NCBI RefSeq assembly: GCF_900618535.1
Contig: NZ_UYJA01000005.1
Coordinates: 518,862-582,861, forward strand
Length of the DNA: 64,000 nucleotides
Direction: 5' to 3'
From: Pseudomonas bubulae
Lineage (GTDB): Bacteria; Pseudomonadota; Gammaproteobacteria; Pseudomonadales; Pseudomonadaceae
Each line of letters starts with the position of its first letter. Position 1 is the stretch's first letter. The notes under the pieces were generated by a model. The model searched no databases. It saw nothing but the letters and a program-made list of their open reading frames with translations, and was not told the origin of the DNA. Shown here one piece after another: positions 28,052 to 37,069 of this stretch. The position numbers and the translations under genes are program-made.

Positions 28052-28717
28052 ATGCCGCGTTACATGTTTTGGATGTTGTTGTGCCTTGCGCCTGTGGCTG
28101 ACGCAGCCCCCTCTCCCTCCCCCGACGACGCCCGCGATCTGGCCTACAGCATGGGCGCCAGCCTGGGCGAACGCTTGCGCCAGGAAGTCCCCGAGCTTCA
28201 AATCCAGGCACTGATCGAGGGCCTGCACACCGCCTACCAAGGCAAACCGCTGGCCCTGACGGATGAGCGCATCGGCCAGATTCTGGCGCAGCATCAGGCT
28301 CAAACAGATCCCGGGCAGGCCTCGTCAGGCATCAACGCCGCCCTGAGCGCTGAAGAAGTTTTTTTGCTGGTCGAAAAACAGCAACCCCAGGCTCGCCAAC
28401 TGGCCGACGGCATCATCCTGACCGAACTAAAACCCGGCAAAGGCGCCAAGCCCGGCCCACAGGATTCGGTGTATGTGAGCTATGTGGGCCTACTGCCCGA
28501 TGGCACCGTGTTCGACCATAGCACCCAACCACAATGGTTTCGCCTGGGCAGCGTAATCGCCGGCTGGCGCAGTGCATTGGTACAGATGCCGGTGGGTGCG
28601 AAATGGCGGCTGGCGATACCTTCAAGCCAAGCTTACGGCACCCAGGGGGCCGGGGATCTGATTGCCCCCAATACACCACTGGTGTTTGAAATCGAACTGT
28701 TCGCTACCCGAAAGTAA
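28052..28717 (+). CDS. FKBP-type peptidyl-prolyl isomerase, exported
   Basis: A 221-residue prolyl isomerase with a signal peptide ending near ADA (residue 20). Residues about 25-100 form the helical FkpA/Mip-like dimerisation part (DLAYSMGASLGERLRQE), and residues about 120-220 the FKBP domain with GTVFDHSTQPQWFRLGSVIA and the active-site loop WRLAIPSSQAYG. GGAG lies seven bases before the ATG. It diverges from algP and converges with algQ, as in P. aeruginosa. Probably periplasmic, possibly helping outer-membrane protein folding. Confidence 0.92.
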   Translation: MPRYMFWMLLCLAPVADAAPSPSPDDARDLAYSMGASLGERLRQEVPELQIQALIEGLHTAYQGKPLALTDERIGQILAQHQAQTDPGQASSGINAALSAEEVFLLVEKQQPQARQLADGIILTELKPGKGAKPGPQDSVYVSYVGLLPDGTVFDHSTQPQWFRLGSVIAGWRSALVQMPVGAKWRLAIPSSQAYGTQGAGDLIAPNTPLVFEIELFATRK

Positions 28718-28730
28718 CCGTCCCGGAAAT

Positions 28731-28762
28731 AAAAAACGGCGCGCCATTGCGCACCGTTTTTT
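28731..28762. terminator. Bidirectional terminator between FKBP gene and algQ
   Basis: AAAAAACGGCGCGC, loop CATT, GCGCACCGTTTTTT: one mismatch in the stem and an A run on one side with a T run on the other. It lies between two convergent genes and should end both transcripts. Confidence 0.9.
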
Positions 28763-28776
28763 AAATGGATTGTTGC

Positions 28777-29247
28777 TTAAGCCTGAGCGGCTTCTTTCTG
28801 CTTGTGCGCGCTGTGCAGCACTTCGATCAAGCAGTCTTCAAGCTCAAAACGCTCATCAAGCAGAGCGCCCAAAACCTTGATCTCTTCTGCCAGCTTGTCA
28901 CAGTCAGGGCGATGGGCCTTACCATCACAATGATCGTTGAAAGCCAGGGCGGCCTCGGTAATCACGTTGATACGCGGGTAGATGGTCTCTGCCAGGGCAA
29001 GCCCGCGCTCGTCATTGAAGGCCTTGGCCTCCTGATTCAGCTGCTCGTAAATCTCGAAATGGCCTGCGGACACATAATCGACCAGCAGCTGGCAAAACTC
29101 TTTTTGAGGCCCGCGTTTGGGATTGTTTTGCTGCTCCAGCAGAGCCGCATAAGCCTTCACAAGTTTACGGCGCTCAAGCAACCAGCGGTCTACCAGTTGG
29201 TGGACGCCGTTGAATCGTTCCTGAGCACTCTCGCATCTTTCGAGCAT
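28777..29247 (-). CDS. algQ: Anti-sigma-70 factor AlgQ (Rsd family)
   Basis: A 156-residue cytoplasmic protein that binds the primary sigma factor. In P. aeruginosa AlgQ (AlgR2) influences alginate and siderophore genes. The sequence opens MLERCESAQERFNGVHQLVD and carries WLLERRKLVKAYAAL near residues 23-37 and FCQLLVDYVSAGHFEIYEQL near 52-71, the Rsd signatures. The ATG at 29245-29247 is preferred to one 11 codons upstream because it gives the family start and has a GAGAGA ribosome site. The upstream neighbour is dsbB, as in P. aeruginosa. Confidence 0.95.
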   Translation of the reverse strand: MLERCESAQERFNGVHQLVDRWLLERRKLVKAYAALLEQQNNPKRGPQKEFCQLLVDYVSAGHFEIYEQLNQEAKAFNDERGLALAETIYPRINVITEAALAFNDHCDGKAHRPDCDKLAEEIKVLGALLDERFELEDCLIEVLHSAHKQKEAAQA

Positions 29248-29437
29248 GATGATCTCTCTTCCCTTGTGGGCCCATGCCACCCGACATCAGCCAGGCCTGT
29301 GTGAACCAAAACCTGCACGATTGCACGGGCATTGGGCGGCATAACTCCGTGATACGTGCGGGCCAGATTATGCCCGCTTGCCAACTGCTTCAAGGTACCC
29401 ACGAGAGAAAATTCATACAAGTGTTTAATCCCAAGTG

Positions 29438-29965
29438 CTACTTCACGTCGCAGTCACGGGGTAATTTGTCCCTGGCAATCGAGCGACTGATCTGAAAGAT
29501 GGCAAGAACAAGCAGCCCGATAAAGGCCAGCAAGCTCAACTCGGGAATGCTCAAGTCAAAGATGGTCCAGTGAATATGTGTGCAGTCCTCACTGCCACGA
29601 TAAATCATCGAAATGATTTCACTCGGCGACATGTCGCGCCAGATGCAGGCCAGCTCTGGCTGACAGAGCATCAGTTGATCTGGCGCCAGCTCTTGCAGCC
29701 ATACCTGCCTCAAGGCACTCGCCGCGCCACCCAGCGCGAACAACATGGAGGCAAGGGAGTAACACAACATGCCAAAACCTTTGGGGCCATGGGCAAAAGC
29801 CACCAGGTTGACGAGGCAGAAATCCAGCAAGAAAAAACGCTGAACCTGACATAGCGAACAAGGCTTGAGCCCGGGCCCGTACTCGAGATAAAAAGTGCCG
29901 CCCATTACCAAGGCGCCTACTACAAAGGCTAAAAAGAAAATAAAACGTGAAGCTGCCAAGAACAT
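29438..29965 (-). CDS. dsbB: Disulfide bond formation protein B
   Basis: A 175-residue inner-membrane quinone reductase that reoxidises DsbA. Four membrane segments are visible. The first catalytic pair is CSLC in GLKPCSLCQVQR near residues 36-39; the second pair is in the periplasmic loop as Cys100 and Cys106 (LMLCQPELACIW). It corresponds by position to the gene called dsbH/dsbB beside algQ in P. aeruginosa, one of two DsbB paralogues there. All four cysteines are present. Confidence 0.93.
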   Translation of the reverse strand: MFLAASRFIFFLAFVVGALVMGGTFYLEYGPGLKPCSLCQVQRFFLLDFCLVNLVAFAHGPKGFGMLCYSLASMLFALGGAASALRQVWLQELAPDQLMLCQPELACIWRDMSPSEIISMIYRGSEDCTHIHWTIFDLSIPELSLLAFIGLLVLAIFQISRSIARDKLPRDCDVK

Positions 29966-30185
29966 GGCTTTTCCATGACAAAAGAGACAGTTGGTTACGG
30001 TAGATGAAAGCCATTAGCCCTTTCAAGGTGACCCTAAGCGGATAGTTCTCGAAGAAACCAAGGAAACCCCAACAGAAACACTAAGCCTTTAGAACAAATC
30101 ATGTAGGAAAAGGCAGATTGCCCCTCGCTCGCTCAATACTGCAGGCAGCCCCACGTGTGCCGAAACACACGCCAGGCTGGCCTCT

Positions 30186-31427
30186 TCACAGGGTCGTGGC
30201 AGTGACTGGCAAGGGGGATGCGAGCAAACGCTCATCCAGCAAATTCAGCCCTTCCTGAAAAAGCTGATTACTGCGCCCCGTATCTCCCAACTGGGCCAGC
30301 AGTCGTGCCAGCTCGGCACAGGTTTCGGGGTTGCGCTCCACCTTGAGGCTGCTTTCAAGGTAATCCCGCGCTTTGCCCCACAAGCTGTTTTGCAGGCACA
30401 GGCGACCCAGGGTCAACAGCAGGCTGGCATCGCCGGGATGGCTCTTGAGCCAGCCTTCAGCGGCCTGCAACTGCTTCACCGGGTCACTGCCGCGCAGCAG
30501 GCCATAGAGGCGCACAAGATGGCTGTCATAACTGCGCTTGAGCGCCCCGCGCAAGACTTCTTCGGCTTCAGTTTGCGCGCCCAGCTGGCGCAATTGCTCG
30601 GCATAGGCCAGCACGAGCGCGGGCTCCTGGCGCTGGGCCGAGGTAAGCTGTTGCCAGGCGCGTTGAAGTGACTGCAACCCGGCCTCGCCTTCGCTTTCAC
30701 GCTGGGCCGCCAGGCTCAGATTCTGCCCCCAGGCCCGTCGTTCCAGCTCGGCCAGCTCCTTGGGCGGCAATACCTTGTCCTTGCGCAGCTCTGGCAACAG
30801 GCGAATCAACGCCGTCCAGTCGCCACGCTGCTGGTGCAGACGCTGCAGCTGGCGCAACACCTGAACATTGTGTGGATGGCGCTCATGCATGGCCTGCAAG
30901 GTCACCAGCGCGCCCTCGGTGTCAGCACGGTCCACCTGCAACTGGGCATGGCTCAGGGCAATGGCCAGTTCGGCCTGAGGCTGGCGTTCCAGCGCTCGCT
31001 CCAGCAGGTTGTCGCTTTCTTCGTAGTGCCCCTGCTCGTTGGCCGCTCGTGCAGCCCCCAGGTAGTAGAGCAATGGCTGCGGCTCGGCTTCGGCGGCACG
31101 GGCCAGATGCTTCTGTGCGCTGGCCCAGCGGCCCTCGGCAAGGTCCATCTGGCCTTGCTCGATGGCGATCTGCACTCGACGGCTGCGGTTGCGCCGCGAC
31201 CACGGGTTGACCAGCCCTGTAGAAGCCGTCACCAGCTCCACCAGCAGCTTGACTCCCCACACCAGCAGCCACAGGACGGCCAGCAGCGCGAGCGTTGCCC
31301 AGACACTGGATTCGTAACGGAAATTTTTATAGGCGATCAGCACATAGCCCGCATCTTCAGCAATTGCCAGGCCGATGCAGGCCGCAGCTGCAATCAACAA
31401 GAACACAATCACGTAGAAGCGCTTCAT
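30186..31427 (-). CDS. hemY: HemY-like TPR membrane protein of the heme cluster
   Basis: A 413-residue inner-membrane protein with two membrane segments in the first 65 residues, a HemY N-terminal domain (WLLVWGVKLLVELVTAS, then WSRRNRSRR) and a long cytoplasmic TPR array rich in Ala and Leu. It is distinct from the protoporphyrinogen oxidase also called HemY. The real role in heme synthesis is unproven. Last gene of hemC-hemD-hemX-hemY; its ATG overlaps the hemX stop (ATGA). Confidence 0.92.
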   Translation of the reverse strand: MKRFYVIVFLLIAAAACIGLAIAEDAGYVLIAYKNFRYESSVWATLALLAVLWLLVWGVKLLVELVTASTGLVNPWSRRNRSRRVQIAIEQGQMDLAEGRWASAQKHLARAAEAEPQPLLYYLGAARAANEQGHYEESDNLLERALERQPQAELAIALSHAQLQVDRADTEGALVTLQAMHERHPHNVQVLRQLQRLHQQRGDWTALIRLLPELRKDKVLPPKELAELERRAWGQNLSLAAQRESEGEAGLQSLQRAWQQLTSAQRQEPALVLAYAEQLRQLGAQTEAEEVLRGALKRSYDSHLVRLYGLLRGSDPVKQLQAAEGWLKSHPGDASLLLTLGRLCLQNSLWGKARDYLESSLKVERNPETCAELARLLAQLGDTGRSNQLFQEGLNLLDERLLASPLPVTATTL

Positions 31428-32551
31428 GGAAGTGCCTCCTGCGCCGGGCTGGCAGCCGCTTTGACCGGCTCTTGCGCACGCACATGCCGACGCTCAAGGT
31501 AGGCCTGTACCGCGCTCAAGGCAGCCGCAAGGTCCGGGGTTTTTACCGTAACCGGCTGCTTGCCGAGTTCAATCACTTGCTCGAGGATTTTTTTGCTCTG
31601 CGGGTTATCCGCATTGAAGTTGCCCTTGAGCACATCTTGCGCCTGCGCCAGGGCCTGGGTGTAAACCGACTCCTGGCCATTGAGCGCCGCCCACTGGGCT
31701 TGCTCCAGCGCCAGGCTCAAGGCCAGGCGAACCTGGGTCAGGCTTTGGCCAGCCAACAGGGGGCGCACATTTTTGTCGGCATTGAAGTCGATGCGGATGT
31801 AGTGCGAGATCTCCTCCCACCACCGGGACCAACGGCTCGCGCCATCGCCATCAGCGGTGAGGCTGGCCAGCGAGTCACCCTGGTTCTGATAGGCCGGGGC
31901 CAGCGCACTGAGTTGCGCCACTTGATCACGCAAGGCCGCCAACTGCAAAAACAGTCCGGTGCGGTCCGGTTGCTCAACACTGCGCAATGCAGTCAGGCTT
32001 TTGGCCAGTTGCTCACGAGCGGCGAATGAACCCGGATCGTTCTGCTCGCGCAAAATCGCGTCCGCGCCCTGTACCAGTGCCTGGGCGCTGGTGACGTCTT
32101 GCAGGGCCGACAAGCGCAAGGTGGCAAGACGCAACAAGTGCTCGGCCTCGGCCAGGCGCCAGTCTTTGCGGCTTTCGCCCAGCACGGTTTCCAGGCGCTG
32201 GTTCAGGCGCTGCTGATCGCCTTGCAGCTGCACGACCAATTGGCGCTGATTATCCAGTTCACTGGCCGAAGGCAGTTGGTTGAGCCGCGCCAGCAGCTTC
32301 TGCTCGCCCTGCTTGATCGAAAGCGTTTGCGCGGCCAGGGCCGGTACGTCGCTCAACTGCTCTGCGGTGGCAGCTTGCAGTTGACGCACCTGCCATACCC
32401 CCCAGCCGCCGACAGCAACACCGGCGGCGCCGAGCAACAGGGCGAAAACCGCCAGGCCATTGCCTCGACCCTGTGGTGCAGGTTCGGTTTTTTTAGCCGG
32501 CGCTTCTGGCGCGGGCTGCACGTGTTCTTTGGACAAGACTGTTTCGCTCAC
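31424..32551 (-). CDS. hemX: HemX-like membrane protein (annotated uroporphyrinogen-III C-methyltransferase)
   Basis: A 375-residue protein with one membrane segment near residues 37-60 (LAVFALLLGAAGVAVGGWGVW) and a long coiled-coil periplasmic part. It lacks the SAM-binding motifs of true SUMT enzymes, so the usual methyltransferase label is not supported by the sequence. I chose the GTG at 32549-32551: it lies 17 bases after hemD, has AAGGA ten bases upstream and gives the normal short polar N-terminus. Longer in-frame starts would run back through hemD. Third gene of the heme operon. Confidence 0.88.
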   Translation of the reverse strand: MSETVLSKEHVQPAPEAPAKKTEPAPQGRGNGLAVFALLLGAAGVAVGGWGVWQVRQLQAATAEQLSDVPALAAQTLSIKQGEQKLLARLNQLPSASELDNQRQLVVQLQGDQQRLNQRLETVLGESRKDWRLAEAEHLLRLATLRLSALQDVTSAQALVQGADAILREQNDPGSFAAREQLAKSLTALRSVEQPDRTGLFLQLAALRDQVAQLSALAPAYQNQGDSLASLTADGDGASRWSRWWEEISHYIRIDFNADKNVRPLLAGQSLTQVRLALSLALEQAQWAALNGQESVYTQALAQAQDVLKGNFNADNPQSKKILEQVIELGKQPVTVKTPDLAAALSAVQAYLERRHVRAQEPVKAAASPAQEALP

Positions 32552-32567
32552 GAATCCATCCTTTGCA

Positions 32568-33335
32568 TTAGAAAGCAGGTGCGGGATGCTCCCGCAGCGC
32601 CGCCAGCAAAGCCGTGGCGCTTGCACCACGACAATCCACAACATGTTGCGCCCCGGCGCTGCGAGCCAGCTCAGCAACCCGCGGGCTTGGAACAAACAAC
32701 GGCAGGCACCCAAGCATGGGCCAGGAATCGCCTGCCATCTGCCGTAAATGTTCAAAACCCTGCCCACTGCTGACCACCAGCGCGTTCAGGCGTTCCACTT
32801 CAACCCGCCGGGACAGGGTTGCAGGCGGGTATGACGGCAGTACGCGGCGGTAGACTTCAAGGTAGTCGACCTGCGCGCCAATGCTGCGCAGACGATCCGC
32901 GAGCAACTCGCGACCACCCTCCCCACGCAGGATCAACACGCTGGGCTGATCCCCCCCCACTGCAGACTTGAACTCGGGCATCGCCAGCAGCGCCTCGCTG
33001 TCATCACCCCGTTGAGGGTAGCTAACATCGAGGCCGTAATCGGCGAGAATCTGCGCCGTCGCGGCGCCAACGCTAAACCACTTCTGCCGGGGCGCATGCG
33101 GCCAGTACTGGCTGACCAGCTCAAGCCCCAGGCGCGCCGCAGGTTTGCTGACCACAATCACTGCGCAATACCGGTCAAGACCCGCAATCAGCGCACGCTG
33201 AGCCTCAGTCATGGTCAACGGGCTGATCGCCAGCAGTGGCAAGCTGCTGCTATATATCCCGGCAGCCGCCAGCTCAGCGGCCAGCGCGGCCGATTCCTCG
33301 GCTGGCCGGGTCAGCAGCAAGCGCCAGCCTGTCAC
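32568..33335 (-). CDS. hemD: Uroporphyrinogen-III synthase
   Basis: HemD closes and inverts ring D of hydroxymethylbilane to make uroporphyrinogen III, the branch point to heme, siroheme and B12. The 255-residue two-domain protein opens with WRLLLTRPAEESAALAAELA and carries CAVIVVSKPAARLGLEL near residues 53-69 and VSSGQGFEHLRQM near 189-201. It starts at a GTG (33333-33335) that overlaps the hemC stop by four bases, so translation is coupled. Confidence 0.95.
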   Translation of the reverse strand: MTGWRLLLTRPAEESAALAAELAAAGIYSSSLPLLAISPLTMTEAQRALIAGLDRYCAVIVVSKPAARLGLELVSQYWPHAPRQKWFSVGAATAQILADYGLDVSYPQRGDDSEALLAMPEFKSAVGGDQPSVLILRGEGGRELLADRLRSIGAQVDYLEVYRRVLPSYPPATLSRRVEVERLNALVVSSGQGFEHLRQMAGDSWPMLGCLPLFVPSPRVAELARSAGAQHVVDCRGASATALLAALREHPAPAF

Positions 33336-34273
33336 TCGTGACCTGCCTCACCATAAACGGCTTTGAGAATATCCCCAGCCCCTTGGGCCAGCAGAGCCTC
33401 AGCCACTTGCACACCCAACTCACTGGCGTGTGCACGCGGCGCACGGGCGTCGGCACTGAGCAACACACCGCCACTCGGCTCGCCGACCAGGCCGCGCAGC
33501 CAGATTTGCTCGCCTTCAAGCACGGCATAACAGGCAATCGGCACTTGGCAGCCACCGTTGAGATGCTTGTTCAGCGCACGCTCGGCCGTAACGCGCACGG
33601 CCGTATCGGCGTGATGCAAAGGCGTCAGCAGGGCATGGATTTCGGGATCTGCGCTGCGGCATTCGATACCCACTGCGCCTTGGCCACCGGCTGGCAAGCT
33701 GTCTTCGATGCTGATGGGTGATGTGATGCGCTGTTCAAAACCGAGGCGAATCAGGCCGGCAGCCGCGAGGATAATGGCGTCGTATTCACCTGCATCGAGC
33801 TTGGCCAGACGGGTATTGACGTTGCCACGCAGAAAGCGGATTTGCAGGTCCGGACGGCGAGTCAGCAACTGGGCCTGACGGCGCAGGCTCGACGTGCCGA
33901 CAATGCTGCCCTGAGGCAAATCGTCGAGGCTGGCATAGGTGTTGGAAACGAAGGCGTCACGCGGATCTTCGCGCTCGCAAATGCAAAACAGACCCAGGCC
34001 TTCAGGGAAGTCCATCGGTACGTCTTTCATGGAGTGCACGGCGATGTCTGCTTCGTTTTCGAGCAGGGCTGTTTCCAGCTCCTTGACGAAGAGCCCCTTG
34101 CCGCCAATTTTCGACAGCGGCGAGTCCAGCAGCTTGTCACCACGGCTGACCATGGGCACCAGCGTCACCAAAATACCGGGGTGAGCCTGCTCTAAACGGG
34201 CTTTAACGTATTCGGCCTGCCAAAGAGCCAGGGCGCTTTTACGGGTAGCGATGCGGATTTCGCGAGAGGACAT
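33332..34273 (-). CDS. hemC: Porphobilinogen deaminase (hydroxymethylbilane synthase)
   Basis: HemC joins four porphobilinogen units. The 313-residue protein opens MSSREIRIATRKSALALWQA; it carries VHSMKDVPM near residue 80 and GTSSLRRQAQL near 127. The dipyrromethane cofactor cysteine is in LNGGCQVPIACY near residue 242. Length matches the family. First gene of the hemCDXY operon; algR lies 126 bases upstream on the same strand. Confidence 0.97.
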   Translation of the reverse strand: MSSREIRIATRKSALALWQAEYVKARLEQAHPGILVTLVPMVSRGDKLLDSPLSKIGGKGLFVKELETALLENEADIAVHSMKDVPMDFPEGLGLFCICEREDPRDAFVSNTYASLDDLPQGSIVGTSSLRRQAQLLTRRPDLQIRFLRGNVNTRLAKLDAGEYDAIILAAAGLIRLGFEQRITSPISIEDSLPAGGQGAVGIECRSADPEIHALLTPLHHADTAVRVTAERALNKHLNGGCQVPIACYAVLEGEQIWLRGLVGEPSGGVLLSADARAPRAHASELGVQVAEALLAQGAGDILKAVYGEAGHE

Positions 34274-34399
34274 GGATCAATCCGTACTGAAAAGATACGG
34301 CTGATAATAACAGCTCAGCCAAAACAGCTTTGACTTGTATCAGAAAGTCCTCGGCCTCCCTGGCCCAAAAACGGCGTATCCACGCCTTTTGAGCACGAA

Positions 34400-35146
34400 T
34401 TACAGTTGCTGCATCATCTTGCGAACACCCGCCACATGCCTGCGGCTCACAATCAGCGCATCCCCGTTCAGGCCGCGCAGGAACAGCTGGAAATGCCCAA
34501 GGGGCGTGCGTTGCAAGCGCTCGATGCGGTCTCGGGCCACCAGTGCATTACGGTGAATACGCACAAAGCGTTCACCAAACTCGTCTTCGAGTGCCTTGAG
34601 CGGCTCGTCGAGCAGAACTTCACCGCCAGCGTGACGCAATGTCACGTATTTATGGTCAGCGATAAAGTAGATCACCTGGTCGATAGGGATCAGCTCAATG
34701 CCTTTTCGGGTTCTGGCACTGATATGACTGCGTGGGCCACTGCCGGTTTGCGCGGCAGGCCGGGTGAGTGCAGCCAGCTGGATGCGGTTGGGCCGGTGCG
34801 CCTCTTTCAGGGCAGCACGCAGGGCATCTGCGGTGACCGGCTTGAGCACATAGCTGACACCGCTCTCTTGCAGGGCCTGTACGGAAAACTCGTCAGGCGC
34901 CACGCAAAACACCACCGAAGGCGGTAGCTCGCGCTCGCACAATTTGGCTGCAACCTGCAACCCGTCGAGGCCTGGCAGGCGGATATCGAGCAAAACGACA
35001 TCCGGTTTCAGGCTTTCGATCAGGTTAAGTGCCTCTTCGCCATTAGTGGCGCCAGGCTCCAGCAACGTATAGCCCCCGAGCGTGCTGAGCAAATGGCTCA
35101 AATGCTCGCGGGCCAGGGTTTCGTCATCAACGATCAGGACATTCAT
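34400..35146 (-). CDS. algR: LytTR-type response regulator AlgR
   Basis: A 248-residue response regulator that in P. aeruginosa controls alginate, twitching motility and virulence. Receiver domain about 1-120 with acidic pair D8/D9 and phospho-acceptor Asp54 in VLLDIRLPGLDG; the beta5 lysine is in YVLKPV. LytTR DNA-binding domain about 140-245 with YFIADHKYVTLRH and FVRIHRNALV. The ATG at 35144-35146 gives MNVLIVDDET; an upstream in-frame codon lacks a ribosome site. In P. aeruginosa the sensor kinase gene algZ/fimS sits directly upstream; here it is absent although Asp54 is kept. Confidence 0.95.
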   Translation of the reverse strand: MNVLIVDDETLAREHLSHLLSTLGGYTLLEPGATNGEEALNLIESLKPDVVLLDIRLPGLDGLQVAAKLCERELPPSVVFCVAPDEFSVQALQESGVSYVLKPVTADALRAALKEAHRPNRIQLAALTRPAAQTGSGPRSHISARTRKGIELIPIDQVIYFIADHKYVTLRHAGGEVLLDEPLKALEDEFGERFVRIHRNALVARDRIERLQRTPLGHFQLFLRGLNGDALIVSRRHVAGVRKMMQQL

Positions 35147-35531
35147 ATAGCGCTGTATTCCTGCGTGAGTCTCGCACAAGGATAGCGTAGACAGGTGATG
35201 TGACGACTGTCACGGCGATCCACGCTAAGACTAGCGCGAAGGCCAAAAAGTGCCGCAAACCTCACAGCAATATTCACCTGCCTCGATTGCTCGATTTAAT
35301 ACCGGATACGTCTGGCAATCTACAAAGACCTGCTATGACTGATCCATACGACCAACTGTAGACGGTTGCAAAGGCTAAAGTATTCAAACGATACATTTCC
35401 TTTCGGAAATTTATTTATACCGCACTTCACACAAAAACCTGCCGAGCTGCGTCAACGCCATGAATGGCAACCCTGTTATGATTCGCGGTAACTATTTGTG
35501 TAACTCCCCTCAGCCGATTACGAGCGAATCC
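35147..35531. other. Gene-free control region between algR and argH; algZ absent
   Basis: A 385-base AT-rich interval between the divergent algR and argH genes. I find no open frame resembling a histidine kinase and no kinase remnant. A short inverted repeat GTGACGACTGTCAC is at 35200-35213, about 55 bases upstream of algR, and could be a regulator site. The AT-rich stretch 35395-35420 probably belongs to the argH promoter. Confidence 0.7.
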
Positions 35532-36926
35532 ATGAGCACCGACAAGACCAATCAGTCCTGGGGCGGCCGCTTCAGTGAACCCGTCGACGCCTTCGTTGCG
35601 CGTTTCACCGCCTCCGTCACTTTCGACCAGCGCCTTTATCGCCATGACATCATGGGCTCCGTGGCTCACGCCACGATGCTGGCCAAGGTCGGCGTGCTGA
35701 CCGATGCCGAACGCGACAGCATCATCGACGGCCTCAAAACCATCCAGAGCGAAATCGAAGCCGGTACGTTTGACTGGCGCATCGATCTGGAAGACGTGCA
35801 CATGAACATCGAGGCGCGTCTGACCGACCGCATCGGCGTGACCGGCAAAAAACTGCACACCGGCCGTAGCCGTAATGACCAGGTTGCGACCGATATCCGC
35901 CTGTGGCTACGTGACGAAATCGATCTGATCCTGGCCGAGATCACCCGCCTGCAAAAAGGCCTGCTGGAACAGGCAGAGCGTGAAGCCGAGACCATCATGC
36001 CCGGCTTTACCCACCTGCAGACCGCACAGCCGGTAACATTTGGTCACCATATGCTGGCCTGGTTCGAGATGCTCAGCCGCGATTACGAGCGCCTGGTCGA
36101 CTGCCGCAAACGCACCAACCGCATGCCTCTGGGCAGCGCCGCACTGGCGGGCACCACCTACCCGATCGACCGCGAATTCACCGCACAACTGCTGGGCTTT
36201 GACGCCGTGGGCGGCAACTCGCTGGACAACGTCTCCGATCGCGACTTCGCCATCGAATTCTGCGCCGCCGCCAGCATCGCGATGATGCACTTGTCGCGCT
36301 TCTCCGAAGAGCTGGTGCTATGGACCAGCGCGCAATTCCAGTTTATCGACCTGCCCGATCGCTTCTGCACCGGCAGCTCGATCATGCCGCAAAAGAAAAA
36401 CCCCGACGTGCCGGAATTGGTACGTGGCAAAAGCGGCCGTGTATTCGGTGCGCTGATGGGCCTGCTGACCCTGATGAAAGGCCAGCCATTGGCCTACAAC
36501 AAGGATAACCAGGAAGACAAGGAACCCCTGTTCGACGCCGCCGACACCTTGCGCGACTCGCTGCGCGCCTTTGCCGACATGATCCCGGCGATCAAGCCCA
36601 AGCACGCGATCATGCGTGAAGCGGCGCTGCGTGGTTTCTCCACCGCGACCGATCTGGCCGACTACCTGGTGCGCCGTGGCCTGCCGTTCCGTGACTGCCA
36701 CGAAATCGTCGGCCACGCTGTGAAGTACGGCGTTGAAACCGGCAAGGACCTGGCGGAAATGAGCCTCGAAGAACTGCGTCAGTTCAGCGATCAGATCGAA
36801 GACGATGTGTTTGCCGTACTGACCCTTGAAGGTTCGGTCAATGCCCGTGATCACATCGGCGGCACTGCGCCGGCGCAGGTGAAAGCGGCAGTAGTTCGCG
36901 GCAAGGCGCTGCTGGCCAGCCGTTAA
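35532..36926 (+). CDS. argH: Argininosuccinate lyase
   Basis: ArgH splits argininosuccinate to arginine and fumarate, the last step of arginine synthesis. The 464-residue protein opens with the family hallmark TNQSWGGRFSEPVDAFV. It has HTGRSRNDQVATD near 117 and the fumarase-superfamily signature GSSIMPQKKNPDVPELVRGK with catalytic Ser near residue 283. The start at 35532 is preferred to an ATG 24 codons upstream because the protein family begins just before WGGRF. Divergent from algR. Confidence 0.97.
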   Translation: MSTDKTNQSWGGRFSEPVDAFVARFTASVTFDQRLYRHDIMGSVAHATMLAKVGVLTDAERDSIIDGLKTIQSEIEAGTFDWRIDLEDVHMNIEARLTDRIGVTGKKLHTGRSRNDQVATDIRLWLRDEIDLILAEITRLQKGLLEQAEREAETIMPGFTHLQTAQPVTFGHHMLAWFEMLSRDYERLVDCRKRTNRMPLGSAALAGTTYPIDREFTAQLLGFDAVGGNSLDNVSDRDFAIEFCAAASIAMMHLSRFSEELVLWTSAQFQFIDLPDRFCTGSSIMPQKKNPDVPELVRGKSGRVFGALMGLLTLMKGQPLAYNKDNQEDKEPLFDAADTLRDSLRAFADMIPAIKPKHAIMREAALRGFSTATDLADYLVRRGLPFRDCHEIVGHAVKYGVETGKDLAEMSLEELRQFSDQIEDDVFAVLTLEGSVNARDHIGGTAPAQVKAAVVRGKALLASR

Positions 36927-36943
36927 ACCTCAAAGCGGCGCCC

Positions 36944-37043
36944 CTGTGGGAGCGAGCCTGCTGGCGAAAGGTGTTATGGATAACGCGTTTTGCTGAATAA
37001 ACGCGATGTTCTTGAGACCTTCGCGAGCAGGCTCGCTCCCACA
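36944..37043. repeat. Paired inverted REP elements after argH
   Basis: CTGTGGGAGCGAGCCTGCTGGCGA at 36944 and, inverted, TCGCGAGCAGGCTCGCTCCCACA ending at 37043, with about 50 bases between. This is a typical Pseudomonas REP doublet (REPIN-like) between convergent genes. Confidence 0.85.
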
Positions 37044-37069
37044 ATAGGGGGCGACACCCTGTGTACTGG

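Noticed and set aside
31424..32767. Longer hemX starting far upstream
   Set aside because: The extension would overlap about 200 bases of hemD; the GTG with AAGGA at 32551 fits better.
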